Assembly (NCBI GenBank): GCA_900104855.1
Contig: FNSS01000002.1
Coordinates: forward strand, 248,001 to 312,000
Source of the DNA: Rhizobiales bacterium GAS188
GTDB taxonomy: Bacteria > Pseudomonadota > Alphaproteobacteria > Rhizobiales > Beijerinckiaceae
Direction: 5' to 3'
Length of the DNA: 64,000 nucleotides
Part shown: positions 45,403-54,894 of the stretch, in pieces
Position numbering within the stretch: the first letter of the stretch is position 1
Layout of the letters: each line of letters opens with the position of its first letter
Notes under the pieces: generated by a model
What the model was told of the DNA's origin: nothing
What the model saw: only the letters and a program-made list of their open reading frames with translations
The model's database searches: none
Made by a program: the position numbers and the translations under genes

Positions 45403-45562
45403 GGGGTTGAAATCTGTTCGTCACGCATTGCGCGCCGCATGTAGCCTTCGACCGATTAGTTTCGGCCCAGCCCGCGGTCTTTACCTGTGGAGGCGCCTAT
45501 CACGCGCGCAACTCCTGGACGGCAGTTGGTGCCGACTCGCGGTTGCTGGCTTCGCGCGTTGC

Positions 45563-45757
45563 TCATTTGTCGATCTGCCAGCGTGTGACGAGCCTTTGCA
45601 AGACTCTTTGAGCGTCCGCGAGGGCCTCGCGCTTTGTCACGTAGGAGATTGGCGAGTGCTCACGAAGTTTACCGTTTTCGTGAATGCTCCAGCGAAAACA
45701 GTCAACGATATCGATGTTTTGCTCGACAGCGATCGTGAAAGGGTGGTCTTCGGCCAT
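45563..45757 (-). CDS. Small conserved protein, paralogue of the 51808 gene
   Basis: A 64-aa protein MAEDHPFTIAVEQNIDIVDC, then FRWSIHENGKLREHSPISYV, TKREALADAQRVLQRLVTRW and QIDK. It matches the 51808 product along its whole length (FTI, WSI-ENG, HS-S, T-REA-ADA, QRL-T-WQI-K). Even the 40 bases before the start codons are similar, so a segmental duplication is likely. Function unknown; the size and shape suggest a compact alpha/beta protein. Confidence 0.65.
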   Translation of the reverse strand: MAEDHPFTIAVEQNIDIVDCFRWSIHENGKLREHSPISYVTKREALADAQRVLQRLVTRWQIDK

Positions 45758-46295
45758 GCTGCTAATATGCTGCCAGCCGCGCTAGGCGCTAGGCACAAAA
45801 TCGGCCTGCCTTATTCAAACTGGGACGTGTGGCTGTATTCCGAGCTACCGCTTTCAAGGCGCTGCCTCCCTCGTCCATGAGCCTTTCACCTTTGAACAAG
45901 CCTAACGGCGGCGCCCTCGCGCGCGTCCTCTGCACGAGGCGTCCGCAACGCGTCGACTCAAGCCCTTCGTCGGTGGCCAGATTCGAATGTCACCACAGGG
46001 CGGGAGGCGAGAGCGCCGGCGCCCAAAGGCGCGCGGCTGAAGAGACCGACGGCAGCGTGCTTACCGCAATTGCGAGCGCGGCGCTGACCGACGATGATGA
46101 CGAGCCGCTTGCCGCGAGTGACCGCTGCGTAGTGGAGTGTGGGAATAAGCGCCGGTCGTTGACCCCTTCTCAGTTCAAAATTTCAATTGGTTGTCGTGCC
46201 GATCGGTGACGAGACCCCACGTCGATTTACAGTCAAGCGTCGCAGCTGAGAACAGGGCCGTATTGCTGCGGCCCTGTCCTGGTGTTGTCAGGCGA
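45758..46295. other. Gap without a supported gene
   Basis: About 540 bases between the small conserved gene and groEL. Open frames look like shadows or decayed sequence. The groEL transcript terminates here (GGCCCTG-rich sequence near 46255-46275 can form a short stem). Confidence 0.35.
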
Positions 46296-47930
<1,635 letters not shown>

Positions 47931-47968
47931 GGCCTTGAACTCCAATGGTTCTTGTGAGGGCGTTTGCT

Positions 47969-48283
47969 TCAGGCCGCCTTCTTGCGAGAAGCCGACACCT
48001 CGAGCACGCCCATGATGTCGCTCTCCTTCATGATGAGGAGATCCTCGCCGTCGATCTTCACCTCGGTGCCGGACCACTTGCCGAACAGAATGCGATCGCC
48101 GGCCTTGACGTCGAGCGGAACGAGCTTGCCGCTCTCGTCGCGGGCTCCAGGCCCGACCGCGATGATCTCGCCCTCTTGTGGCTTCTCCTTGACGGTATCG
48201 GGAATGATGATGCCACCCTTCGTCTTGTCCTCGCCCTCGAGACGGCGGATCACGACGCGGTCGTGCAGCGGACGGAATTTCAT
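47969..48283 (-). CDS. groS: Co-chaperonin GroES
   Basis: A 104-aa protein with [20 protein letters not shown], the mobile loop [20 protein letters not shown] and the roof/base [20 protein letters not shown] plus [20 protein letters not shown]. It caps GroEL. First gene of the groESL operon; the CIRCE operator lies about 93 bases upstream. Confidence 0.98.
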   Translation of the reverse strand: MKFRPLHDRVVIRRLEGEDKTKGGIIIPDTVKEKPQEGEIIAVGPGARDESGKLVPLDVKAGDRILFGKWSGTEVKIDGEDLLIMKESDIMGVLEVSASRKKAA

Positions 48284-48375
48284 GGGTGCTCGATTCCGGT
48301 CAATCGCCGCGGACGGCTCAAGGCGAAATGCCCGGCGGCCCCACTAGGTTTGACCTGACATGTACATGGCCATCG

Positions 48376-48402
48376 CTGGCACTCGTTACAAGGGAGTGCT
48401 AA
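48376..48402 (-). promoter_or_regulatory. CIRCE operator (HrcA binding site)
   Basis: GGCACTC at 48378-48384, nine bases, then GAGTGCTAA at 48394-48402. This is the CIRCE consensus TTAGCACTC-N9-GAGTGCTAA with two changes in the outer left arm. HrcA bound here represses groESL and is released on heat shock. Confidence 0.9.
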
Positions 48403-48488
48403 GTCGTATTTCGACCTGATAGAACAATTTAATTTGCGCCCTGCGTCGATCGCAATGCGCTACAGGGAGGTCGGTCCAGCCATGGAAG

Positions 48489-48758
48489 CTAGTTGATTGT
48501 ATATTCCTTTTCGAGCAGACGCAGCTCGCAAGGTTTTATTAACTTGGAATGCGCAACGCGCACGGAATGCAAGGGACCGTCGAGCCTGGCGACCCAAAAG
48601 GCAAGAAAATCGTGGAGCACCGGGAAGCGGGGTGCGACATCATAGTCTTGCCAAATATAGCTTTGCAGGAAGGACGGATAGTCAGGTAAGCGGTAAAGTA
48701 TCTCTGCCGTCGTCAAGCCGTAGCCGGCAAGTTGCCGGGTGAAATCCTTCGAAACCAT
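48489..48758 (-). CDS. usg: Usg family protein
   Basis: An 89-aa protein with MVSKDFTRQLAGYGLTTAEI, LYRLPDYPSFLQSYIWQDYD and PLHSVRVAHSKLIKPCELRL. This matches Usg proteins of Hyphomicrobiales, short cytoplasmic proteins named from their location near a tryptophan biosynthesis gene; their function is not settled. Monocistronic, same strand as groESL. Confidence 0.85.
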   Translation of the reverse strand: MVSKDFTRQLAGYGLTTAEILYRLPDYPSFLQSYIWQDYDVAPRFPVLHDFLAFWVARLDGPLHSVRVAHSKLIKPCELRLLEKEYTIN

Positions 48759-49502
48759 TTCGTCCTCCCTGCGGGAGAGAAAAAAGGCGGCCCCAGAGAG
48801 ATGGATCGGGGCGCCCTGAGTTTAGCGGGACCGCTCCGCCGCATCAAGGAGGCGGTCTTCCGCCGACCTGCCTGATCTGATGGCCCTGCGGACGTCGTGG
48901 TGACGATATCGGCGGCGCTCGCCGCGATCTGATCGTCGATCTGGAAATGACGGACCCCGCGGGAGTGGGCTGGGGGGCAACCTTGGCCCACGGCTATCTC
49001 ACCCTAGCAGGGTCGCGCGCCTTCAGCAGTGGCATTCCGAGGTAGCTCGAGGGCGCTCTAATGTTCTCTGAGACAGCGGACCCCGCGCGAGAGCGGGGCG
49101 AACGTGAACCCGGCAGGGTCTGAGCCACGGCCGATATGGTGAAGGGTTTCGGACGCTGGCCTCTGGCACAGGCGCTGCGTCACGCGCGGTTGAGGCCGGC
49201 GTTTGAAAGCCTCCCAAGGAGGAAACCGCGTGATGGAAGCGCCGACGTGGCGAGCGCGGTCTATGGGGATTTGAGGATCGTGGGCTGTCGGTGTCGCGCG
49301 CTCGAAAGGAAGATCGAGCGCACTCTTGTCGGATTGGAGGGTCGAAGGGCGCGTCTCTTGCCGCTGGAGGGATCAGGTTCGGGGCGCCGAGGGCGCTTGG
49401 ATGGGGAACGCAGAGCATTATCGAGCAAAGCGCGTCGACGCTGGCGAGCGGCCAGCGGTGAGAACGGGCGGCGTTGCGACGCGGCGGGCGACTCGATCTC
49501 GA
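48759..49502. other. Gap with palindromic repeats next to the IS91-type element
   Basis: About 740 bases. Two copies of the dispersed palindrome class fall here (a divergent one at 48950-49002 and a good one at 49076-49130). No coding frame is supported. The left end of the IS91-type insertion should lie near 49500. Confidence 0.4.
49076..49130. repeat. Palindromic intergenic repeat, copy 4
   Basis: It begins GCGGACCCCGCGCGAGAGCG and ends GGCAGGGTCTGAGCCACGG. The tail TCTGAGCCAC is identical to copy 1 at 7251-7260, 42 kb away. Confidence 0.6.
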
Positions 49503-50711
49503 TCATGATGTGTCGATCCTGATCTGGCTGTGCGAAGCGGGGCGCTGAGCGCCTGCGCGTTCGAAGGTCTCGATGATGATCATGCGGCCACCGCAGCATG
49601 GGCATGGACGCGAAGGGGTGGGCGGATCGGCGTCGCCGGGGTCATTGACGCCGCCGTCTTGACGGGCCTGCGCGGCAACCGCGAGCAACCGGCGCGCGAG
49701 GGCAATATTGTGCGCGCGGACGCCGCTGGCGAATAGGCCGCAATGGCGAATGCGGTGGAAGCCGCTCGGCAGGACGTGAATGAGAAAGCGGCGGATGAAC
49801 TCTGGGACGGCGAGCCTCATCGTCTTGTGGCGATCACGCCCCTTGATCCGATAGTCTTTCCATTTGAACGCAACGGCGCCCTCTTGGAGCGCGGTCAGCC
49901 GGGCGTTGGATATGGCGACGCGATGTGTGTAGCGGGAGAGATAAGCCAGCACGGCCTCGGGTCCGCCAAAGGGTCGCTTGGCGTAGACAACCCATTCCAC
50001 CGTGCGCAACGGCGCCAGAAAGGCCGTGAATGCAGCGCGCGCCGAAAGGTCGGCGTGGGCGCCAAAAAACTGCAGGCGGCCGGCGTCGAACGCGGCCATG
50101 AGCTTTTCGAGGAAGAGACGACGGAACAGCCGAGAAAGAACCCGCACCGGCAGAAAGAAGCCGGGCCGGCAGGCGACCCACCGCAGACCATCCAGCGAGA
50201 GGCCGCCCCCCGGCGCGATCATGTGAATGTGCGGATGATGCGTGAGCGCCGATCCCCAGGTGTGGAGAACGGATACGGCGCCGACGCGCGCGCCCAAGTG
50301 TTTTGGATCGGCCGCGATCGTGATCAGCGTTTCGGACGACACCTTGAACAGAATGTCATAGACCGTCGCCTTGTTCTGATAGGCGATGTCGGCGACGGCG
50401 GCCGGCAGCGTGAACACGAGGTGATAATAGGCAACGGGCAAGAGTTCGACTTCGCGCTCGGCGAGCCACGTTCTGGCCGCCGCGCCCTGACACTTCGGAC
50501 AATGACGGTTACGACACGAGTTGTAAGCGATGATCGTGTGAGCGCAATCCTCGCAACGCGCGACATGACCGCCGAGCGCCGCCGTGCGGCAGTTCTCGAT
50601 CGCCGCCATCACTTTCAATTGGCCAAGACTCACATGGCCGGCGTTGGCCTCACGCCAAGCCTGGCCGTGGGCGCGGAAGATATCCGCGACCTCCAGGACG
50701 GGACGCGGCAC
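49503..50711 (-). CDS. IS91-family transposase (HUH Y2 type)
   Basis: A 402-aa rolling-circle-type transposase. A zinc-binding N-terminus carries CARC-like pairs (Cys53, Cys56, Cys66, Cys71, Cys74; CRNRHCPKC). The HUH motif is His159-Pro-His161-Ile-His163. The catalytic tyrosines lie in YLSRYTHRVAIS (Tyr257 and Tyr261). A C-terminal CPCCGG supplies another zinc site. It nicks one strand and moves the element by a rolling-circle-like mechanism. It lies 12 bases after a tyrosine recombinase gene on the same strand, an arrangement known for some IS91 relatives. The frame is intact, so the element may be active. Confidence 0.93.
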   Translation of the reverse strand: MPRPVLEVADIFRAHGQAWREANAGHVSLGQLKVMAAIENCRTAALGGHVARCEDCAHTIIAYNSCRNRHCPKCQGAAARTWLAEREVELLPVAYYHLVFTLPAAVADIAYQNKATVYDILFKVSSETLITIAADPKHLGARVGAVSVLHTWGSALTHHPHIHMIAPGGGLSLDGLRWVACRPGFFLPVRVLSRLFRRLFLEKLMAAFDAGRLQFFGAHADLSARAAFTAFLAPLRTVEWVVYAKRPFGGPEAVLAYLSRYTHRVAISNARLTALQEGAVAFKWKDYRIKGRDRHKTMRLAVPEFIRRFLIHVLPSGFHRIRHCGLFASGVRAHNIALARRLLAVAAQARQDGGVNDPGDADPPTPSRPCPCCGGRMIIIETFERAGAQRPASHSQIRIDTS

Positions 50712-50723
50712 GGGAAGCGGGCG

Positions 50724-51611
50724 TCATGCGGGCGCTTCGTGCTTGGTCGGGTTCTTGGCTAAGTTCAAGCTGAGCCGCTCCAGGGGGCTCGTTACGTCGC
50801 GGATCGTGTTGACGGCGACACGCGTATAGAGCGCGGTCGTATCGAGCTTGGCGTGTCCGAGCAGAACCTGGATCACCCTGATATCGACATTCTGTTCGAG
50901 CAAATGCGTGGCGAAGCTATGCCGCAGCGTGTGGGGCGACACGCGCTTGGCGATTCCCGCCGTCTGCGCCGCAGCGAAAACGGCGCGACGGAGCTGCCGG
51001 GCGGACATTGGGTTGACCGGATCGAGCCCAGGGAACAGCCAAGCCCGTGGGCGCGCCACATGCCACCAGTCGCGCAGTAACTCAAGCAGTTGCGGCGAGA
51101 GCATGACATAGCGATCCTTGTCGCCCTTGCCTTGCTCAACGCGGAGCGTCATGCGCTTGCTGTCGATATCGGACACCTTCAACGCGACGACCTCGGACAC
51201 GCGCAAACCGGCCCCATAAGCCACGCTGAGCGCCGCCTTGTATTTGACGCCGGGGGCGGCCTCCAGAAGTCGCGCCACTTCCTCGGGGCTCAACACGATC
51301 GGCGCCCTGCGCGGTTCGCGCACCAACGTCAGACGCCGGACCAGATCGTCCCGTTCGAGCGTCACCTTGAAAAAGAACCGGAGCGCGACGATCGCGGCAT
51401 TGATGCTCCCCGGGCTCACATGGGTCTTCGTCATGTGCAATTGAAACAGACGAAGATCCTCGCTGGTGGCGGCATCGGGCGAGCGGCCGAGGAAAGCTGC
51501 GAAGTTTTTGACGTAACGGATGTAGTCCTTCTGGACCTTCTCCGCGAAATGACGAGCCGTCATGTCTTCGATCATGCGCTGGCGCAATGGGCTGATGGCC
51601 TTGTCGGTCAT
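50724..51611 (-). CDS. Tyrosine recombinase associated with the IS91-type element
   Basis: A 295-aa XerD-like integrase with an N-terminal SAM-like DNA-binding domain (HFAEKVQKDYIRYVKNFAAF) and a complete catalytic set: Arg137 (GAGLRVSEVVAL), His227 and Arg230 (SPHTLRHSFATH), His253 (LLGHAKLDTTA) and Tyr262 (LYTRV). It probably resolves or helps transpose the element. It is the upstream gene of the pair. The right end hairpin follows about 10 bases before its start. Confidence 0.93.
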   Translation of the reverse strand: MTDKAISPLRQRMIEDMTARHFAEKVQKDYIRYVKNFAAFLGRSPDAATSEDLRLFQLHMTKTHVSPGSINAAIVALRFFFKVTLERDDLVRRLTLVREPRRAPIVLSPEEVARLLEAAPGVKYKAALSVAYGAGLRVSEVVALKVSDIDSKRMTLRVEQGKGDKDRYVMLSPQLLELLRDWWHVARPRAWLFPGLDPVNPMSARQLRRAVFAAAQTAGIAKRVSPHTLRHSFATHLLEQNVDIRVIQVLLGHAKLDTTALYTRVAVNTIRDVTSPLERLSLNLAKNPTKHEAPA

Positions 51612-51620
51612 GGCGATAGC

Positions 51621-51666
51621 TCCTGTCTCACACGAGGTTTAAAAACCCCATGATCTTGAGACAGGA
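51621..51666. repeat. Right-end hairpin of the IS91-type element
   Basis: TCCTGTCTCA at 51621-51630 and TGAGACAGGA at 51657-51666 are a 10-bp perfect inverted repeat. The loop holds a second small palindrome (GGTTT..AAACC). Subterminal hairpins mark the origin or terminus in IS91-type elements, so this probably is one end. Confidence 0.55.
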
Positions 51667-51807
51667 CGGGAGAGCCCGTTATGCCGACATCCAATGAGCC
51701 TCGCCCGCGCTCCCGGCGGGGAAACCTTACCGCGCGAGCGGTTTAGTCCTTGGGGGCCATGCAGAAGCCCTAGCCGCCCTACCTAGCGCCTTGGCGTGGC
51801 CGGCAGC

Positions 51808-52005
51808 ATGGCCGAAAAGCCCCCCTTCACGATCAGTATCGAGTTGCACGTTGAAGAGCGTGTGCGCCGCTACGGCTGGAGCATTTGCGAAAATGGGATA
51901 CCGCGCGGTCATTCGAAAGAATCTTTCTCGACAATGCGCGAAGCTCAGGCCGATGCGGATAAGGTCATGCAAAGGCTCATCACCAACTGGCAGATAGGCA
52001 AATGA
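51808..52005 (+). CDS. Small conserved protein, paralogue of the 45563 gene
   Basis: A 65-aa protein MAEKPPFTISIELHVEERVR, RYGWSICENGIPRGHSKESF, STMREAQADADKVMQRLITN and WQIGK. It is the partner of the 45563 gene. The ATG at 51808 aligns with the start of that gene; a GTG at 51796 is in frame but not needed. It ends in a strong terminator. Confidence 0.65.
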   Translation: MAEKPPFTISIELHVEERVRRYGWSICENGIPRGHSKESFSTMREAQADADKVMQRLITNWQIGK

Positions 52006-52006
52006 C

Positions 52007-52038
52007 AGCCCCGTCTCGAAAGAGCGCGGGGCTTTCTG
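52007..52038 (+). terminator. Rho-independent terminator
   Basis: AGCCCCG at 52007-52013 pairs with CGGGGCT at 52027-52033 and is followed by TTCTGTT, directly after the stop of the 51808 gene. Confidence 0.7.
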
Positions 52039-52062
52039 TTGAGCAAGCTCTATACTGCCGGC

Positions 52063-52179
52063 ATGTCGGATCAACCTTCACCGGGGCGGCGCGGTCGGCC
52101 CGGCTGGCGCGACTTCGCGATTGTCCTATGCCTCGCCGTGATCGGCGTCGCGTTGGGGCTGATCTTCAGGTGGTGGTGA
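52063..52179 (+). CDS. Very small membrane protein
   Basis: A 38-aa frame, MSDQPSPGRRGRPGWRDFAI then a hydrophobic VLCLAVIGVALGLIF and a tryptophan pair at the end. One membrane span with a basic cytoplasmic lead. No family recognised. Confidence 0.4.
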   Translation: MSDQPSPGRRGRPGWRDFAIVLCLAVIGVALGLIFRWW

Positions 52180-52300
52180 GAGCGCAAGCCTTAAGCCCGC
52201 GGTAAGCATGGCTGGCGCTTATATAGGCGAGCGCGAAATTGGTTGCTGCGTTCGTGCCCCCCTCAGGTCCGTCTCCCACGCCTGCGCTGAGCGAAGGCCG

Positions 52301-52432
52301 CTAGTCGCGCGGATCGTCAGGGCGACGGTCTATGGCCTTCGCCTTCATATAGGCCGCGAATAGCGCTACAGCTGCCACGAGGAAGACTGCGCCGACTAAT
52401 AGCCATGCGTCCCAGGCTTCTTGCGAAATCAT
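52301..52432 (-). CDS. Very small membrane protein
   Basis: A 43-aa frame MISQEAWDAWLLVGAVFLVA, hydrophobic to FAAYMKAKAIDRR, then an acidic-basic tail. One membrane span. A GGGAATT sequence precedes the ATG. It follows the cut membrane gene fragment at 52464. Confidence 0.45.
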   Translation of the reverse strand: MISQEAWDAWLLVGAVFLVAAVALFAAYMKAKAIDRRPDDPRD

Positions 52433-52463
52433 GGGCAATTCCCGTCACGGGAGCAGCCCAAGC

Positions 52464-52578
52464 TTAATGCACCAACTGCGCAGCCGGGCAAGCCAGAGCT
52501 TCGCCATGCGCTTCGTCATCTGACCATAGCTGCCCGACTAGCGTCGCGACCGCCGCGATAGCCAGGAAGACCGCAGGC
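52464..52578 (-). pseudogene. Membrane protein fragment cut by the second mini-element
   Basis: The minus strand reads PAVFLAIAAVATLVGQLWSD then DEAHGEALACPAAQLVH and a stop. The frame emerges directly from the left inverted repeat at 52579, so the start of the gene was removed by the insertion. A single membrane span remains. Confidence 0.45.
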
Positions 52579-52675
52579 GGGTAGTGGGTCAGTCTGAAAT
52601 TTCGAGCGCTTGACCGACCGGCCTCACCGCCGCCATCTCATTCCTATATGCTTGTCGTGAAGCAGGGAGGACGCG

Positions 52676-52876
52676 ATGTTCGGTATTGAATGGCTCAAGA
52701 AAGGTTCTCCCGTCGAAAAGGAAACATCCGTTTTGGCGAGTGAAGCCGAGGTGATCGTGAGCGCCAAAAGTCGGTCACTCGACGTGGGGAAGCGCCATCC
52801 AGGGCAAGAACCAGATAGTTTCCGTTTGATGGATGAGACCGGAAAAGTTATCGGCGTGTTTTCGGCCCGGATTTGA
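52676..52876 (+). CDS. Small protein carried by the second mini-element
   Basis: A 66-aa protein MFGIEWLKKGSPVEKETSVL, ASEAEVIVSAKSRSLDVGKR and HPGQEPDSFRLMDETGKVIG. A strong GGGAGGA ribosome site precedes the ATG. The middle looks like a short strand-helix domain with an acidic C-terminal part. No family is recognised. It is the only complete gene of the element, so it is the prime candidate for a selected cargo. Confidence 0.6.
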   Translation: MFGIEWLKKGSPVEKETSVLASEAEVIVSAKSRSLDVGKRHPGQEPDSFRLMDETGKVIGVFSARI

Positions 52877-52900
52877 CAAAATGCCACCACACCTAAAGGC

Positions 52901-53071
52901 GTGAAACGCCCCCGAGACACCAATCAGCTCGCCAAGCTGGTGACGGATATCCTTACCGGCCAAGCCGAGGACCGCGAGCCGACGCCGGAAGAGCGCGGGG
53001 TTGATCCTGCCGCGTCCGCTATGGGCCGCAAGGGCGGCCCCGCGCGCGGCGAGCATGACGCCCGAAGATAA
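52901..53071 (+). pseudogene. Small basic protein with its C-terminus replaced by the element end
   Basis: A GTG-started 56-aa frame, MKRPRDTNQLAKLVTDILTG with EDREPTPEERGVDPAASAMG and RKGGPARGEHDARR. The first 45 residues match a small family that reads KRPRDxNQLAKLIxDIATGE ... EPTPEExGxDPAAxxLGRxGG and normally ends in a lysine/alanine-rich, histone-like tail (GGKARAxxLSPxxRxxIAKKAA). Here the tail is missing and the stop overlaps the inverted repeat, so the element end truncated it. Confidence 0.5.
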
Positions 53072-53126
53072 TTTCAGACTGACCCACTACCCTCAGCCGC
53101 GCGCCAAGGGCTCGCCGTCAGTGCTC

Positions 53127-53357
53127 TCACCTTCCGCCCTTCCTCAACTTCGGCGCTGGTTTGGCCGCAAGTTCTTCCGCCTCTCTCGCTTCGCGCAGAG
53201 CCCGCAGCTTGGCAGTTTTCGCCTGGTCCGACGCCAGGCGCTTCGCCTCTTCGGCAAAGACATCGTTCTTGCGCTTTTCTTCGGCCTGCGCCTTCGCGAA
53301 CGATTTGTTCGCCTGCTCCTCGCGGGCCACTTGGGTAGTTGATTTCACGTCGCTCAT
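53127..53357 (-). CDS. Small charged helical protein coupled to an XRE remnant
   Basis: A 76-aa protein MSDVKSTTQVAREEQANKSF, AKAQAEEKRKNDVFAEEAKR, LASDQAKTAKLRALREAREA and a basic end. It is a single long, highly charged helix, probably a coiled coil. Its ATG overlaps the TGA of an XRE regulator tail as ATGA, repeating the arrangement at 6925-6928. GAGG sits immediately upstream. Confidence 0.6.
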   Translation of the reverse strand: MSDVKSTTQVAREEQANKSFAKAQAEEKRKNDVFAEEAKRLASDQAKTAKLRALREAREAEELAAKPAPKLRKGGR

Positions 53358-53435
53358 TTCCTCAACCTCAGCCTCACGCCCGGCCCCTCGCCGTTCTCCT
53401 CGACGAAGATCAGGCTTTCCAAAATCGCTTCGAAC
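53354..53435 (-). pseudogene. XRE regulator, C-terminal remnant
   Basis: The frame FEAILESLIFVEENGEGPGV followed by RLRLRK and TGA is the typical tail of short XRE regulators (LEAAGVxFVEENGxGPGVRLRK), here behind an in-frame TAG. The helix-turn-helix part is lost. Confidence 0.5.
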
Positions 53436-53628
53436 TAGGCGGCATTTGTTGAGGCGGCGCCGGAACCCATAGCACATGACAGGCCGGCCTACGGGCGTGG
53501 GCAATGGACTTAGGCACTGGGGATGCCGGCACCCCTAAAAAGACGGTGGCCGCCTCGAGTTCGGAGTCGGCAGATATCGTCTTCCGATCGCGTGCATCGC
53601 TGGGGTTCCATACGACATAGTTGCGCAC
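53410..53628 (-). CDS. Small hypothetical protein
   Basis: A GTG-started frame of 72 aa, MRNYVVWNPSDARDRKTISA then DSELEAATVFLGVPASPVPK. A good AAGGAG lies seven bases before the start. The C-terminal third is less convincing and overlaps the XRE remnant in another frame, so the gene may have lost its original end. Function unknown. Confidence 0.4.
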   Translation of the reverse strand: MRNYVVWNPSDARDRKTISADSELEAATVFLGVPASPVPKSIAHARRPACHVLWVPAPPQQMPPSSKRFWKA

Positions 53629-53629
53629 G

Positions 53630-53720
53630 CTATTTCTCCTTCAAATACCCCTTCGCCTTGAGGTGCTCGACGAGGAGCTTCTCGACATAAAACGCGAGCG
53701 GCCTACCGGAAGGTTGATGC
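53630..53720 (-). pseudogene. C-terminal remnant of a small helical protein
   Basis: The frame RPLAFYVEKLLVEHLKAKGY followed by LKEK and a TAG at 53630-53632 looks like a genuine helical C-terminus. No start can be followed upstream. It ends just before the ribosome site of the 53628 gene. Confidence 0.35.
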
Positions 53721-54367
53721 CGGCCCCGATAGCTGCGGGCGCTCTAGCGCTATTGCAGACCAAAAAGCCATCCTTGTGGTCGCCGACAAGCTCCTCATGC
53801 GAATGATGGCGCTTCCCGCTCGCACGCAAGCCGGCCGGGCCGCCGAGGTTCGGGCATTCCTTCGCCACGTCGGGAGCTGGCGCGGTCCCCGGGGACGACC
53901 TCAATTCGCCAGAGCGCACAACACGTCATCTTCTTGGCGAATTTGCCGGCCTGCGCGAGGCCGAGCTCGCTGCGATCTAACATTCGACGGAAACGACGGC
54001 CCCGCACGGCGCGCAGACGTCGGCGACGCCCTGGCTACAAGGAGTGCGGCGTCGGGATGTCGCCAGCCCTTACATAAGCACGGCGGCTCAACCATTCCAC
54101 GGTGGGTCCCTCGCCGGCCCCCCTTGCCGGAAACCGACGGCCCCCTGGCCACGGACGGGGCCATTGAGAGCACGCCCGGGGCCGGCATGACGGTAGCACG
54201 TTTTGAGAAAAGGCGGGCCCCGCCAGCAACCCTTTGGGAGCGGCCGACGGGGTCCTAGGCCACGACCTGATATGGGGGGCAAGTCGGCTGCGGCTGCCCC
54301 CCAGACCCTTGCCCCGGCATGTCACATCAAGCAAGTAGAGGCCGCTCCAGCCACATGGCGCAAAGGG
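53721..54367. other. Gap with palindromic repeats
   Basis: About 650 bases without a supported gene. It holds divergent members of the dispersed palindrome class near 53995 and 54105 and a clear one at 54212. Confidence 0.4.
54212..54265. repeat. Palindromic intergenic repeat, copy 5
   Basis: GCGGGCCCCGCC on the left arm, GACGGGGTCCTAGGCCACG on the right. Same class as the copies at 7214 and 49076, with a longer, more divergent loop. Confidence 0.5.
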
Positions 54368-54436
54368 TTAAGTTATTGGAATCACTGGTTCGACTTCCGT
54401 TGGCGAACGAGTAATAGCAAGTAAAAACAGGTTCCC

Positions 54437-54559
54437 GTGACAATGCCTCACCGCGGGTTGGGAGACGTTCAGCTCCGCCCTGGTCTGCCTGATCCCGCCG
54501 CAGCGGAGCACAGCTTCGAACACCGTCAAAAGACGCAATGGAGGGAGCGCGCGCTTCAC
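54437..54559 (-). pseudogene. LysR-type regulator, N-terminal fragment
   Basis: A GTG start, then KRALPPLRLLTVFEAVLRCG and GIRQTRAELNVSQPAV, the helix-turn-helix of LysR/GcvA-type regulators (the usual continuation SxALxxLE is lost). After SQPAV the frame continues as unrelated sequence. About 40 codons survive. It diverges from the demethylase genes at 54895, the normal place for their regulator. Confidence 0.6.
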
Positions 54560-54581
54560 AACATAACCGGAAGCTTATGTT
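54560..54581. promoter_or_regulatory. Palindromic operator AACATAA-N8-TTATGTT
   Basis: A perfect 7-bp dyad with an 8-base spacer directly upstream of the LysR fragment start. LysR regulators bind interrupted dyads of the ATA-N-TAT kind in exactly this position, so it probably is the old autoregulatory site. The half-site also occurs three times at 31515-31597. Confidence 0.5.
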
Positions 54582-54894
54582 ACTTTCGCATTAAGTAGGC
54601 TTCTCCCGGACCGCACGCAAGCCTTAAGCTCCTCCACTGTGCGATGATCGGCCGGTGCACTCTCCAGACGTGGAACGGTCGCTCAGTTGTGCACGAGAAA
54701 TAGCTGTGCGGCGCCGGCGGCCGCTTGGGAACACCTCAGCATGGCACCTCGGTGAAGAACTCGGCATCTGCAAATCAGCTGGCGCACCACTCGATCGCGC
54801 GTCCATGGCATCGCAACTTGCGTCCGCGCGCGATCGGTCTAGGGGCGCGCGGATTCCAGCCGAGCCATAAACGAGTGCGACGGAGAAGACCTGA

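Larger units (their letters stand above)
52579..53092. mobile_element. 514-bp mini-element with 23-bp perfect inverted repeats and no transposase
   Basis: The left end starts GGGTAGTGGGTCAGTCTGAA at 52579 and the inverse copy ends at 53092; 23 of 23 bases pair (52579-52601 with 53070-53092). Inside are two plus-strand small genes, 52676 and 52901. The second gene stops within the right repeat. The repeat shares the pattern GGGT...GTCA-N3-TGA with the 450-bp element at 40794. No target duplication is evident. A Tn3-type origin is possible but unproven. Confidence 0.7.

Noticed and set aside
49136-49522. Plus-strand frame left of the IS91-type element
   Set aside because: Glycine/arginine-rich frame within repeat DNA, no start signal or family.
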